From Mycobacterium lehmannii (GTDB lineage Bacteria; Actinomycetota; Actinomycetes; Mycobacteriales; Mycobacteriaceae), in NCBI RefSeq assembly GCF_002245535.1, contig NZ_NKCN01000001.1, forward strand, positions 124,001 to 188,000: a stretch of DNA of 64,000 nucleotides, read 5' to 3'. A program made the position numbers and the translations under genes. The notes under the pieces are model-generated. The model did no database searches. It was not told the origin of the DNA and saw only the letters and a program-made list of their open reading frames with translations. The stretch's first letter is position 1; every line of letters begins with the position of its first letter. Of the stretch, positions 7,473 to 16,186 are shown in pieces.

Positions 7473-8618
7473 GTGACCACTGAAACGCCGAAGGCCGAAG
7501 CCACCTCGCCGGACTCTCCGGGGCCGACGAAACGGTCCTGGCTCGGGCCGTCAATCTCGGTGGCGGCACTCCTTGCCGTCGCGGTGTTCTTCGCCGTCAA
7601 CACCCGTAAGGGTCCGGGGTCCCCACGCATCGCCAATCCTGATGTCGAGGGGACACCGCGGCCCGTCGAGGTGCTGTTCGGGTGGAGCACGTCCACGTGG
7701 GTGGTGATCCTCGAGACCTTCACCGTCGTCACGATGGCCGTCATCATCACCTTGTGGGTGGTGCACTGGCGACGAAACCCGCACAACCCGACGTTGCTGA
7801 TGGCACTCGTGACGTCCTTGATCGTGTGGCAAGACCCGATCATGAACTGGTCGCCGTTCGCGGTCTACAATCCCGAGCTGGCGCACCTGCCCGAGGACTG
7901 GCCGTTGGTGTCGCTGTCACCGACGGTGGAACCGTTCGTGGTCCTCGGATACGTGATGTTCTACCTCGGGCCCTACTTCCCGGCGATCTGGATTTTGCGG
8001 AAACTGCAGGCGCGCAGGCCTGTCGAGTCGTTCGTGTGGCGCCATCCGCTGATCAGCCTGGCGGCCATCATCTTCCCGATCGGGGTGGTGGTGGACGCAG
8101 CGCTCGAGATCACCCTGGTGCGCACCGGCATGTACATCTATTCACAGGTGCCGCCGTGGGCGTCGGTGTTCACCGGAGACACCTATCAGTTCCCGTTGAT
8201 CTGGGAAGTGGTGGCGGTGACGTTCGTGATGATCCCCGCCGGCGTGCTGCTCTACCGCGACGACACCGGTAAATCGGTCGCGGAGAAGCTCGCTCAGCGA
8301 GCGCGGATTTTCGCCTCGAGGCCCAGGTTGGGCACCTTCGTCGTGATGTTCGTGATCATCAACGTCGCCTACTTCTGTTACGGCGGGCTTTTCGCGATCG
8401 TCAAGGCGACCAAGATCTCCACGTCGGTGGCCTGCCCGTGGCCGTATCCGGAAGTGAAGATCTATGACCCTCAGGGCTTCTACGAAGCGAACGGCCAACC
8501 GGGTCCGTATTCCGTCGGCATCATGTCGACCTGGATGAGCGGGCAGCCCGACGGGCGCCCAGACGTGGAGCTGGGTGAGAAGAGCAACCGGTGCGCACCG
8601 GACGCCCAGAATGGATAA
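7473..8618 (+). CDS. AveC-like (spirocyclase family) membrane protein
   Basis: 381 residues with about seven hydrophobic helices (first near 25-45). Its features match the spirocyclase AveC family: PIMNWSPFAVYNPE, GPYFPAIWILRK, and an EITLVRTGMYIYSQVP motif. Streptomyces AveC acts in avermectin spiroketal formation; mycobacterial homologues have no proven role and often lie with P450 and SDR genes. GTG at 7473 follows a GAGGAG site 4 bp after the preceding stop. The 3' end overlaps the next SDR by 8 nt. A second, shorter family member is encoded at 16183. Confidence 0.82.
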   Translation: MTTETPKAEATSPDSPGPTKRSWLGPSISVAALLAVAVFFAVNTRKGPGSPRIANPDVEGTPRPVEVLFGWSTSTWVVILETFTVVTMAVIITLWVVHWRRNPHNPTLLMALVTSLIVWQDPIMNWSPFAVYNPELAHLPEDWPLVSLSPTVEPFVVLGYVMFYLGPYFPAIWILRKLQARRPVESFVWRHPLISLAAIIFPIGVVVDAALEITLVRTGMYIYSQVPPWASVFTGDTYQFPLIWEVVAVTFVMIPAGVLLYRDDTGKSVAEKLAQRARIFASRPRLGTFVVMFVIINVAYFCYGGLFAIVKATKISTSVACPWPYPEVKIYDPQGFYEANGQPGPYSVGIMSTWMSGQPDGRPDVELGEKSNRCAPDAQNG

Positions 8619-9498
8619 AGCGCGCAGCGTCGTGATCACCGGCGCCTCGCGCGGGCTCGGATTGGCATCGGCCACCCATCTGTACCGGCGGGGCTGGCGG
8701 GTCGTCGCGGCCATGCGGTCCGTCGATGCCGGCATGCAACGGCTGCGTGAGGCGACCGGCGCGGCGCCGAACGATCCGAACCTGATCGGTGTCACGCTCG
8801 ACCTCACCGACACCGCGTCGATCGAGGCGGCCGCCAAGTCCACCGAGGAGGCGGTCGGCGCGCCACATGCGCTGGTGCACAACGCCGGCATCTCGGCTGC
8901 CGGAATGGTCGAGGAGACACCGGTGAATCTGTGGGAGCAGATGTTCGCGACCAACATCTTCGGTCCCGTCGCGCTGACCAGGGCGTTGCTGCCGTCCATG
9001 CGCGAAGCCGGGCGCGGCCGCATCGTGCTGGTGTCGAGCCAGGGTGGTGTGCGCGGAATGCCGGCCACCGCACCGTATTCGGCGGTCAAGGGCGCTTTGG
9101 AACGCTGGGGCGAGTCGATGGCCGCCGAGATCGCGCCCTTCGGCATCGGCGTCACGATTCTGGTGACCGGTACCTACGACACCGAGATCATCACCGATGC
9201 GGGAACCACCGACTGTCGCGATTTGGATGGTCCCTATGCGCGGCACCACCGCACGATGGACAAGCGTGGCCGCGCGGCTATGCGCATGGCCGCACGGTCG
9301 CCCGAGAAGTTCGCGGAGGGCCTGGCCGAGGCGCTGGACAGTTCGAAGCCGTTCGTCAAGCGGCCGGTGGGCCCCGACGCGCGAATGTTGTTGATCGCCA
9401 ACCGGGTGTTCCCGTCGGCCGGGTTGCACCAGATGATCCGGCTGATGATGGGAATCCCGCGATTCGGCGCGCTACGAGAGAGCAGAGACCATGGCTGA
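8611..9498 (+). CDS. Short-chain dehydrogenase/reductase
   Basis: 295-residue classical SDR with TGASRGLG near the N-terminus, VHNAGIS, a Ser in VLVSSQGG and the catalytic YSAVK. The C-terminal part, with RSPEKFAEGLAEAL, resembles retinol/steroid-dehydrogenase-like SDRs. It probably interconverts an alcohol and ketone in the cluster's pathway. I chose ATG at 8611, which overlaps the end of the AveC-like gene by 8 nt, over an in-frame start at 8575 that would add twelve basic residues before the Rossmann fold. The stop overlaps the aldehyde dehydrogenase start. Confidence 0.87.
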   Translation: MDKARSVVITGASRGLGLASATHLYRRGWRVVAAMRSVDAGMQRLREATGAAPNDPNLIGVTLDLTDTASIEAAAKSTEEAVGAPHALVHNAGISAAGMVEETPVNLWEQMFATNIFGPVALTRALLPSMREAGRGRIVLVSSQGGVRGMPATAPYSAVKGALERWGESMAAEIAPFGIGVTILVTGTYDTEIITDAGTTDCRDLDGPYARHHRTMDKRGRAAMRMAARSPEKFAEGLAEALDSSKPFVKRPVGPDARMLLIANRVFPSAGLHQMIRLMMGIPRFGALRESRDHG

Positions 9499-10969
9499 CG
9501 TTTGCTTCGAATCGAAGATGATGATCGACGGCAAGCTCGTCGACGGTGAGGCCGGCACCTTCACCAACCTCAACCCGGCGACCGAAGAGGTGCTCGGCGA
9601 GGTCGCCGATGCTTCGGCGTCTGATATGCACCGCGCGATCGACGCGGCGCGGCGGGCGTTCGACGAGACGGGCTGGTCCACCGACCATGCGTTCCGGCAG
9701 CGGTGCCTGCTGCAGCTGCAGGAGGCACTCGAGTCCGAACAGGAAGAGCTGCGCGAGGAGCTCATCCTCGAGGTGGGCTGTCCGCGTGCCATCACGCACG
9801 GCCCCCAACTCGATGCGCCGTTGGCCGACGCGCTGCGGTACCCGGCTCGGCTGATCGACGAATACCCCTGGGAGACCTCGTTGGGCGATGCGCTGGTGTC
9901 GGTCACCGGGGTCAACACCACCCGAAAAGTCTGGCGCGAACCCGTCGGCGTGGTCGGGGCGATCGTGCCGTGGAACTTCCCCTTCGAGGTCACCATCCAG
10001 AAGATCGGCCAAGCCCTCGGTACCGGCAACACCGTCGTGCTCAAGCCGGCGCCCAACACCCCGTACAACGCAACCCGGCTGGGCCGGCTGATCGCCGAGA
10101 ACACCGACATCCCACCGGGTGTCGTCAATGTCGTCACCGCCTCGGATCACTTTGTCGGTGAAGAACTCACCCTGTCACCGAAGGTGGACCTGATCTCGTT
10201 CACCGGATCCACTGTCGTCGGCAGGCGGATCATGGAGAAGGGCGCTGCGACGATGAAGCGGTTGTTCCTGGAACTGGGCGGCAAGTCGGCGACCATCGTG
10301 CTCGAGGACGCGGACTTCGCGCTGGGCTGCATGATGGGCATCGCTCCGTGTATGCACGCGGGTCAGGGGTGCGCCAACCCGACCCGGCTGCTTCTGCCGC
10401 GTTCGCGCTACGACGAAGGCGTCGAAATCCTCAAGGGCATCTACGAAGGTGTCGCGCCCGGGGATCCGCAGGATCCGGGCACGCTGTGCGGACCGGTCAT
10501 CTCCGACAAGCAGCGCGGGCGCATCCGCGGATACATCGACAAGGGCGTCGAGGAGGGCGCGACCCTGCTCGTCGGAGGTGCCGAGGCTCCCGACGGCATG
10601 GACAGGGGATTCTTCGTCAAGCCAACACTTTTCGCCAACGTCGACAACGCGATGACCATCGCTCAGGAGGAGATCTTCGGCCCGGTGCTCTCGGTGATCC
10701 CGTTCGACGACGAGGACGACGCGGTGCGCATCGCCAACGACAGTCCGTACGGCCTGGCGGGCAACGTAATGGCCGGGACGCTGGACAGGGCCCTGTCAGT
10801 GGCCAGGCGACTGCGCGCCGGATTCATCGGACTCAACGGCACCGCCGGGTACGGCGCTGACACGCCGTTCGGTGGCTATAAGGCCAGCGGTATCGGACGC
10901 CAGAACGGTGTCGCCGGGTTCGACCAGTACACCGAGATCAAGTCCGTCGCCTATCCGGCTGGTTCGTAG
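9491..10969 (+). CDS. NAD(P)+-dependent aldehyde dehydrogenase
   Basis: 492 residues, standard length for the superfamily. Catalytic residues are visible: Asn162 in PWNFPF, Glu261 in LELGGKS and the nucleophile Cys294 in GQGCANP. FTGSTVVGRRI and EEIFGPVLSV are family motifs. It should oxidise an aldehyde made by the cluster's P450 and dehydrogenases to an acid. The start overlaps the upstream SDR by 8 nt; an AGGAGGG ribosome site for the next P450 overlaps its stop. It is about the same length as the second aldehyde dehydrogenase in this window at 47863 and shares the general motifs. Confidence 0.94.
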   Translation: MADVCFESKMMIDGKLVDGEAGTFTNLNPATEEVLGEVADASASDMHRAIDAARRAFDETGWSTDHAFRQRCLLQLQEALESEQEELREELILEVGCPRAITHGPQLDAPLADALRYPARLIDEYPWETSLGDALVSVTGVNTTRKVWREPVGVVGAIVPWNFPFEVTIQKIGQALGTGNTVVLKPAPNTPYNATRLGRLIAENTDIPPGVVNVVTASDHFVGEELTLSPKVDLISFTGSTVVGRRIMEKGAATMKRLFLELGGKSATIVLEDADFALGCMMGIAPCMHAGQGCANPTRLLLPRSRYDEGVEILKGIYEGVAPGDPQDPGTLCGPVISDKQRGRIRGYIDKGVEEGATLLVGGAEAPDGMDRGFFVKPTLFANVDNAMTIAQEEIFGPVLSVIPFDDEDDAVRIANDSPYGLAGNVMAGTLDRALSVARRLRAGFIGLNGTAGYGADTPFGGYKASGIGRQNGVAGFDQYTEIKSVAYPAGS

Positions 10970-10979
10970 GAGGGACGCC

Positions 10980-12203
10980 ATGCAACTGTTGTTCGAGGAC
11001 CTCGAGGACTTCGGCGAGTTCGACGACTTCTTGTCGGGCGATGTGCGCGACCCCTATACGGAACTGGCGAGGCTGCGTCGCGAAGAGCCGGTGCAGAAGA
11101 TCGAGATCCCTGGTATCCCTGGGCAAGAAGGTAAGCCGATCGTCATGGTCTACCGCTATGAAGAAGCCCAGCAGATGTTGCGGGACAACGAGACGTTCTC
11201 GTCGTCGATCATCATCCAGGCGTTCGGGGACGTGTTCGGTAAGCATGTGATGCTCGGAATGGACGAACCCGAGCACGGCAGGCACCGGGCCCTGGTGGCG
11301 AAGGCGTTTTCGCAAAAGGCCCTGGCCCGTTGGGAAGACACGCTGGTGACCAAGATCGGCAATGCGCTGATCGACCGCTTCGCCGGCCGGGGATGTGTCG
11401 ACCTCGTCAAGGAGTTCAACTTCCCGTATCCCACGTTGATCATTGCCGGGTTGCTGGGCCTGCCGCAGGACGACTACGCGCAGTTCCAGAAGTGGTCGAT
11501 CTCGCTGCTGTCGTTCACCATCAACCCCGAGCGCGGGCGGGAGGCGTCTTTGGCGCTGGCCGACTACTTCCGGCCCATCCTGGCGGCGCGACGCGAGGAA
11601 CCGCGCGACGACCTGATCAGCCGGCTGGGCGCGGCCGAGATCGACGGGGAAAAGCTCTCCGACGAAGAGATCTTCTCGTTCCTGCGACTGCTGCTGCCCG
11701 CGGGTGTGGAGACGACGTACCGGTCGCTGGGGAACCTGTTGTTCGGGTTGTTGTCCAACCCCGAACAGCTCGACGCGATCCGGGCCGACCGGTCGCTGAT
11801 TCCGCAGGCGATCGAGGAAGCGGTGCGCTGGGAGCCGCCGCTGAGCATGATCACCCGGATCGCGAGCCGCGACACCGAACTCGGCGGGGTCCACATCCCC
11901 GAGGGTTCGTCGGTGATGCCGGTGCTGGGTGCGGCCAACCGGCAGGACGAGCGCTTCCCACAGCCCGATCAGTTCGACATCTTCCGCGAAGCTAAGGCGA
12001 ACATCGGCTGGGGCCACGGCGTGCACGTCTGCCTGGGCATGCATCTGGCGCGCCTCGAGATGCGCGTCGCGCTCAACCTCCTGCTGGATCGGCTGCCCAA
12101 CCTGCGGCTGGACCCCGAAGCCGACGAAGCCTACATCCGCGGGCAGGTGTTCCGGTCTCCGACCGCGCTGCCGATCGTGTTCGACCCCGCGGTCAGCCCG
12201 TGA
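10980..12203 (+). CDS. Cytochrome P450 (CYP) with Trp before the heme loop
   Basis: 407 residues. The I-helix motif is AGVETT (Glu244), EEAVRW supplies the ExxR motif, and Cys351 is the heme ligand in GWGHGVHVCLG. At the near-invariant Phe seven residues before this Cys there is Trp344, an uncommon change. The very acidic N-terminus (FEDLEDFGEFDDF) has no membrane anchor, so the enzyme is soluble and needs a separate redox partner; none is encoded in this cluster. ATG at 10980 follows AGGAGGG. The stop overlaps the next GTG start by 4 nt. Confidence 0.93.
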   Translation: MQLLFEDLEDFGEFDDFLSGDVRDPYTELARLRREEPVQKIEIPGIPGQEGKPIVMVYRYEEAQQMLRDNETFSSSIIIQAFGDVFGKHVMLGMDEPEHGRHRALVAKAFSQKALARWEDTLVTKIGNALIDRFAGRGCVDLVKEFNFPYPTLIIAGLLGLPQDDYAQFQKWSISLLSFTINPERGREASLALADYFRPILAARREEPRDDLISRLGAAEIDGEKLSDEEIFSFLRLLLPAGVETTYRSLGNLLFGLLSNPEQLDAIRADRSLIPQAIEEAVRWEPPLSMITRIASRDTELGGVHIPEGSSVMPVLGAANRQDERFPQPDQFDIFREAKANIGWGHGVHVCLGMHLARLEMRVALNLLLDRLPNLRLDPEADEAYIRGQVFRSPTALPIVFDPAVSP

Positions 12204-13111
12204 CCGATCTGCGCTTTGACGACAGGGTGGTGGTCGTCACCGGCGGCGGCCGCGGGATCGGGCGCGGTCATGCGCTGCTGCTCGCGGCCAAGGGTGCCTG
12301 CGTCGTCGTCGCCGACAACGGGGCGCAGATCGACGGTCGCGCATGCGGCTCGCGGCCGGCCGACTCTGTGGTCGATGAGATCGCGAAAGCCGGTGGCCGG
12401 GCGGTGGCGTGCAGTGCCTCCGTCGCCGAGGAGTCGGGGGCGCGGGCGGTGGTCGACACCGCAGCCGAAACGTTCGGGCGCATCGACGCGGTGATCAACA
12501 ACGCCGGCGTCCACGACCCGGGACTTTTCGAGACGCTGTCACCGGACCGGGTCCGCAAGATGCTCGACGTGCACTATTTCGGAACGCTTTTCGTCACGCG
12601 GGCGGCATGGCCCCATCTAGTCAAGGCGGGCCGCGGGCGGATCGTCAACACCGTCTCCGAGGCCATGCTCGGCGGCATCCCCGAACTCACGAGCTACGGC
12701 GCGGCCAAAGGGGCGGTCTGGGGGCTGACCCGTACCCTCGCCACCGAGGGCGTGGCCCACGGCATCGGAGTCAATGCGATCGCGCCACGGGCCTACACTC
12801 GCATGTCGGCCTCCCAGGGCCGCCAACTGGCCGAGCTGTACGGCATGTCAGAGGACATGATGGCCGAAATCAACGCCAGTATGCCTCCCGAGCTGTGCGC
12901 TCCCGCAGCGGCTTTCCTTGCGCACGAGTCGTGCCCGCTCACCGGTGAGGTCCTGCTGACGGGGATGGGCGGTGTCTCACGCCTCGCGGTCGTGCGCACC
13001 CAGGGCATCTGGAAGCAGCCGCTGACCGCCGAAGACATCGCCGAGAACCTCGACCAGATCATGAGCGTCGACGACGCCTACGTGACCGAAGCAACCAGGA
13101 GTGTCTTGTGA
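12200..13111 (+). CDS. Short-chain dehydrogenase/reductase
   Basis: 303-residue SDR with TGGGRGIG, INNAGVH and catalytic YGAAK. Like the SDR at 2720 it has an insert after the second strand (ADNGAQIDG...VVDEIAKAGG) and a C-terminal extension with TAEDIAENLDQIM, so both belong to the hydroxyacyl-CoA/multifunctional-enzyme-like branch. It starts with GTG inside the P450 stop (GTGA) and itself overlaps the next P450 start by 4 nt, implying translational coupling of P450 - SDR - P450. Confidence 0.88.
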   Translation: MTDLRFDDRVVVVTGGGRGIGRGHALLLAAKGACVVVADNGAQIDGRACGSRPADSVVDEIAKAGGRAVACSASVAEESGARAVVDTAAETFGRIDAVINNAGVHDPGLFETLSPDRVRKMLDVHYFGTLFVTRAAWPHLVKAGRGRIVNTVSEAMLGGIPELTSYGAAKGAVWGLTRTLATEGVAHGIGVNAIAPRAYTRMSASQGRQLAELYGMSEDMMAEINASMPPELCAPAAAFLAHESCPLTGEVLLTGMGGVSRLAVVRTQGIWKQPLTAEDIAENLDQIMSVDDAYVTEATRSVL

Positions 13112-14376
13112 CCGATTTCGAAACCGTCGACTTCTTCACCGATGCGGCTCTTGTTCCCGACCCGTATCCGTATTTCGATCATCTACGGTCCAAATGTCCG
13201 GTGGCACAGGCAACCCCCTTCAATGTGCTCGCCGTGACCGGTTACGACGAGGCGCTCGCCGTCTACAAGGACCCGGCGTTCTCCTCCTGCGTATCGGTCG
13301 CCGGCCCGTTCTCGGGTATGCCATTCGGGCCGGGGGAATCCGATGACGTCAGCGAGCTGATCGAAGAGCACCGCGCCGCTGTGCCGATGGCCGAACACAT
13401 CACGTCGCAGGATCCGCCGCTGCACACGCGCACCCGCGGCCTGCTGAACAAGCTCATCACGCCTAAGCGCCTCAAGGAGAACGAGGACTTCATGTGGCGG
13501 TTGGCAGACCGGCAACTCGACACCTTCATCGACAGGGGCAGCTGTGAATTCCTGTCCGCCTACGCCAAACCGTTCTCGCTGCTGGTGATCGCGGACCTTC
13601 TCGGTGTGCCGGTCGAGGATCATGAGGAATTCAAAGCGGTCTTCGCCATGGAGACGGTCGGTGAACTCGGCAAGGACGCGCCGACATCGCACAACCCCCT
13701 GGAGTGGCTCAACGAGAAGTTCTACTCCTACATCGAGGATCGCCGACGCTCACCCCGGGAGGACGTGCTGACCGAGCTGGCGCAGGCCAAGCACGAAGAC
13801 GGCTCGACTCCCGATATCGAGGACGTCATGAACCTGTCGACGTTCCTGTTCGCGGCCGGCACCGAAACGACCACGAAATTAGTCAGCTCCGCGGTCCGGT
13901 TCATCGCCGACAACGCCGACTTCGAGAAGAAGCTCCGCGACGACCGCAGCAAGATCCCCGCCTTCCTCGAGGAGACGTTGCGGATGGAAAGCCCCGTCAA
14001 ATCCCACTTCCGGATGGCGCGTACCACCACCAAGATCGGCGACGTCGAGGTGCCCGCGGGGACGACGGTGATGCTGCTGCCGGGCGCCTGCAACCGTGAC
14101 GAACGGAAGTTCGCCGATCCCAACGTCTTCCGGCCTGACCGCCCAAACGTTCGCGAGCAGATCGCGTTCATCCGCGGCGTCCATTCCTGCCCGGGCGCGC
14201 CGTTGGCCCGGGCGGAAGGACGGATCTCGTTGAATCGGATCCTCGACCGGATGAGCGACATCGCGATCTCCACCGAACACCACGGTTCCCCCGACGACCG
14301 TCGCTTCACCTATGAGCCGACCTTCATCATGCGTGGACTCAGCGAACTGCACATCACGTTCACCCCAGTCGGATGA
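13108..14376 (+). CDS. Cytochrome P450
   Basis: 422 residues. The I-helix is AGTETT (Glu253), the ExxR motif is EETLR, and the heme ligand is Cys361 in FIRGVHSCPG. The residue after the Cys is Pro, and the loop reads IRG rather than the common GxG. Soluble, bacterial class. GTG at 13108 overlaps the SDR stop (GTGA). It is only distantly like the P450 at 10980, so two separate oxidations are likely. A 64-bp gap separates it from the mycofactocin-type SDR. Confidence 0.92.
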   Translation: MTDFETVDFFTDAALVPDPYPYFDHLRSKCPVAQATPFNVLAVTGYDEALAVYKDPAFSSCVSVAGPFSGMPFGPGESDDVSELIEEHRAAVPMAEHITSQDPPLHTRTRGLLNKLITPKRLKENEDFMWRLADRQLDTFIDRGSCEFLSAYAKPFSLLVIADLLGVPVEDHEEFKAVFAMETVGELGKDAPTSHNPLEWLNEKFYSYIEDRRRSPREDVLTELAQAKHEDGSTPDIEDVMNLSTFLFAAGTETTTKLVSSAVRFIADNADFEKKLRDDRSKIPAFLEETLRMESPVKSHFRMARTTTKIGDVEVPAGTTVMLLPGACNRDERKFADPNVFRPDRPNVREQIAFIRGVHSCPGAPLARAEGRISLNRILDRMSDIAISTEHHGSPDDRRFTYEPTFIMRGLSELHITFTPVG

Positions 14377-14440
14377 GGAAGATGTCCCGGCGAGCACCTC
14401 GCCGCGTGTCACGACCGGCAAGAATCGAAGGAGCAACGAC

Positions 14441-15319
14441 ATGACCGGAAAGCTCGACGGCAAGGTCGCTTTCATCACCGGGGCCGCCCGGGGTCAGGGC
14501 CGCGCGCACGCGATCGCGATGGCCAGGGAAGGCGCAGACATCATCGCCGTCGACATCTGCCGTGACATCCCATCCAATCCGTACCCGCTCGCCACACCCG
14601 AGGATCTCGCCGAAACCGAGCGCGCCGTCAAAGAGACCGGACGCCGCGTCGTGGCCCGGGTCGCCGACGTCCGCGAACGCCACGAACTGCGCGAGGCGGT
14701 GGAGGCGGGGGTGGCCGATCTCGGCAAGATCGACGTCGTGGTCGCCAACGCCGGCATCCTGCCGATGGCGATGGGAAACCCCGATCCGATGGGCTTCGTC
14801 GACGCCTCCGACGTCGACCTGGTCGGCGTGATGAACACCGTCGCTGTGGCGCTACCACATCTGCCCGACGGCGCCTCGATCATCGTGACCGGTTCCACCG
14901 CGGGCATGATTCGCGGCACCACGACCAGCCCGGACATGGGACCCGGCGGTGCTGGATACGGATGGAGCAAGCGCGTCGTGATCGAGTACGTCGACGAGAT
15001 GTGTCTTCACTTGGCGCCGCGGATGATTCGCATCAACGCCATCCACCCCACGAACTGCAACACCCACCTGTTGCAGAACGAGGGAATGTACGGCGTGTTT
15101 CGGCCCGACCTGAAGGCCGAAGGCAAGACACCGACCCGCGAAGACGCCGAACCACTTTTCTCGCTCTTTCAGGCCATGCCGATCCCGTACGTCGAGCCCG
15201 AGGACATGGCCAATCTCGGAGTGTTCCTGGCCAGCGAGGACAGTCGCTACATCACCGGTCAGCACATCCGCGTGGACGCCGGTTCACTGCTCAAATGGCC
15301 CAACGGGCCCGGCGGTTAG
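14441..15319 (+). CDS. Mycofactocin-coupled SDR family oxidoreductase
   Basis: 292-residue SDR with TGAARGQG, a characteristic insert after the second strand (ICRDIPSNPYPLATPEDLAET) and the catalytic YGWSK. The insert marks the subfamily whose NAD is bound non-exchangeably and re-oxidised by mycofactocin, a peptide-derived redox cofactor of mycobacteria. This points to an alcohol dehydrogenation step. ATG at 14441 follows GAAGGAG; a frame opening at 14312 would overlap the P450 and adds unrelated residues. It ends 3 bp from the convergent TetR gene. Confidence 0.92.
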   Translation: MTGKLDGKVAFITGAARGQGRAHAIAMAREGADIIAVDICRDIPSNPYPLATPEDLAETERAVKETGRRVVARVADVRERHELREAVEAGVADLGKIDVVVANAGILPMAMGNPDPMGFVDASDVDLVGVMNTVAVALPHLPDGASIIVTGSTAGMIRGTTTSPDMGPGGAGYGWSKRVVIEYVDEMCLHLAPRMIRINAIHPTNCNTHLLQNEGMYGVFRPDLKAEGKTPTREDAEPLFSLFQAMPIPYVEPEDMANLGVFLASEDSRYITGQHIRVDAGSLLKWPNGPGG

Positions 15320-15322
15320 ATC

Positions 15323-15979
15323 TCAGGGCCGGTGCAGGAATCCGTGCAGGATCGCCTGCACGAGTTCGTCGACGATCGCCTCGCGCGACGGCGGTCTGTT
15401 GCCGAAGAAAGTCGAACGCAGTGCCACCATCCCGACGATCATCGCGACCGTCGAGTGCGCGGGAAGATCGGGCTGATCCGAACGCAGCCCGCGCAGGCGG
15501 ATACCTTCGGCGCTGATCTGGCCGAGCAGCGTGAGCGCCCGACGGATGTCGGCGATACCGGCGCTTTCGATCTCGTCGTCGGTGAGGCCGTCCGAGGAGA
15601 CAAGGGTCAACAAGAGGCCGCGATGCTCGATGAGCACGTCATAGAGGCGGCCGACGAACTGCCGGGTCAGTTCCTCCTCGGTGACCTTGTCGGGAATGAC
15701 GGCCTGCCAGGTCTTTCCGAAGTCGTCGACGAAGTCGGTGAACGGGAGAACGAGAGCCTCCCGGAACAGGCCCGCTTTGGAGCCGAAATGGCGGAACAGC
15801 AGATATTCGGTGACGCCTGCCGCCTCGGCGATCTCCCGCGTGGTGGTGCTGCGATAGTCCCGGCGCGCGAACAGTTCACGGGCGGCGTCGAGCAGGAGCC
15901 GCCGGGCCTCGCCTGGGGCCCTGCGCCCGGCGGGCGCCTCTGTGGCGGATCTCTTCTTCGACGAACGTCGCTGAGGCAC
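15323..15979 (-). CDS. TetR-family regulator
   Basis: 218 residues with a typical HTH (STTTREIAEAAGVTEYLLFRHFGSKAGLF) after a basic N-terminal tail and a helical C-terminal ligand domain. I chose GTG at 15979; the open frame continues upstream through the intergenic region but has no regulator-like sequence there. It faces the microprotein/AveC-like operon across 87 bp that contain a perfect 11-bp inverted repeat at 16015-16038, so it probably represses that operon and itself. Confidence 0.87.
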   Translation of the reverse strand: MPQRRSSKKRSATEAPAGRRAPGEARRLLLDAARELFARRDYRSTTTREIAEAAGVTEYLLFRHFGSKAGLFREALVLPFTDFVDDFGKTWQAVIPDKVTEEELTRQFVGRLYDVLIEHRGLLLTLVSSDGLTDDEIESAGIADIRRALTLLGQISAEGIRLRGLRSDQPDLPAHSTVAMIVGMVALRSTFFGNRPPSREAIVDELVQAILHGFLHRP

Positions 15980-16014
15980 GGGACATGACGATAGTCGTCC
16001 CTTGACCGGAGCGC

Positions 16015-16038
16015 CGGTAATAGTGTGCACTATTACCG
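16015..16038. promoter_or_regulatory. Palindromic operator, probably for the adjacent TetR
   Basis: Perfect inverted repeat: CGGTAATAGTG, two-base spacer TG, CACTATTACCG. It is centred in the divergent promoter region, 36 bp from the TetR start and 29 bp from the microprotein ATG. Length and symmetry suit a TetR dimer. I did not find a second copy in the window. Confidence 0.7.
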
Positions 16039-16066
16039 CTGACGCGGGTGCGGAAGGGATGTCATC

Positions 16067-16186
16067 ATGGGCCAACTCATCATGCTCGGAACCTTGTTCG
16101 GGCTGCTCGTTTTGATCGTCGGCTTGGTGCTGTACTTCGATCCTGAAGCACGCGGCGAGAGGGCGGTCGCGGAGGACGACCGATGA
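16067..16186 (+). CDS. 39-residue single-pass membrane microprotein
   Basis: A short frame with ATG at 16067 after a GGAAGGGA ribosome site. Residues 4-24 form one hydrophobic helix (LIMLGTLFGLLVLIVGLVLYF), followed by a charged tail DPEARGERAVAEDDR. Its TGA overlaps the ATG of the AveC-like gene (ATGA), so the two are translationally coupled and the peptide is probably a small partner or stabiliser of that membrane protein. The strong ribosome site, coupling and clear membrane helix support reality; no family is recognised. Confidence 0.65.
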   Translation: MGQLIMLGTLFGLLVLIVGLVLYFDPEARGERAVAEDDR

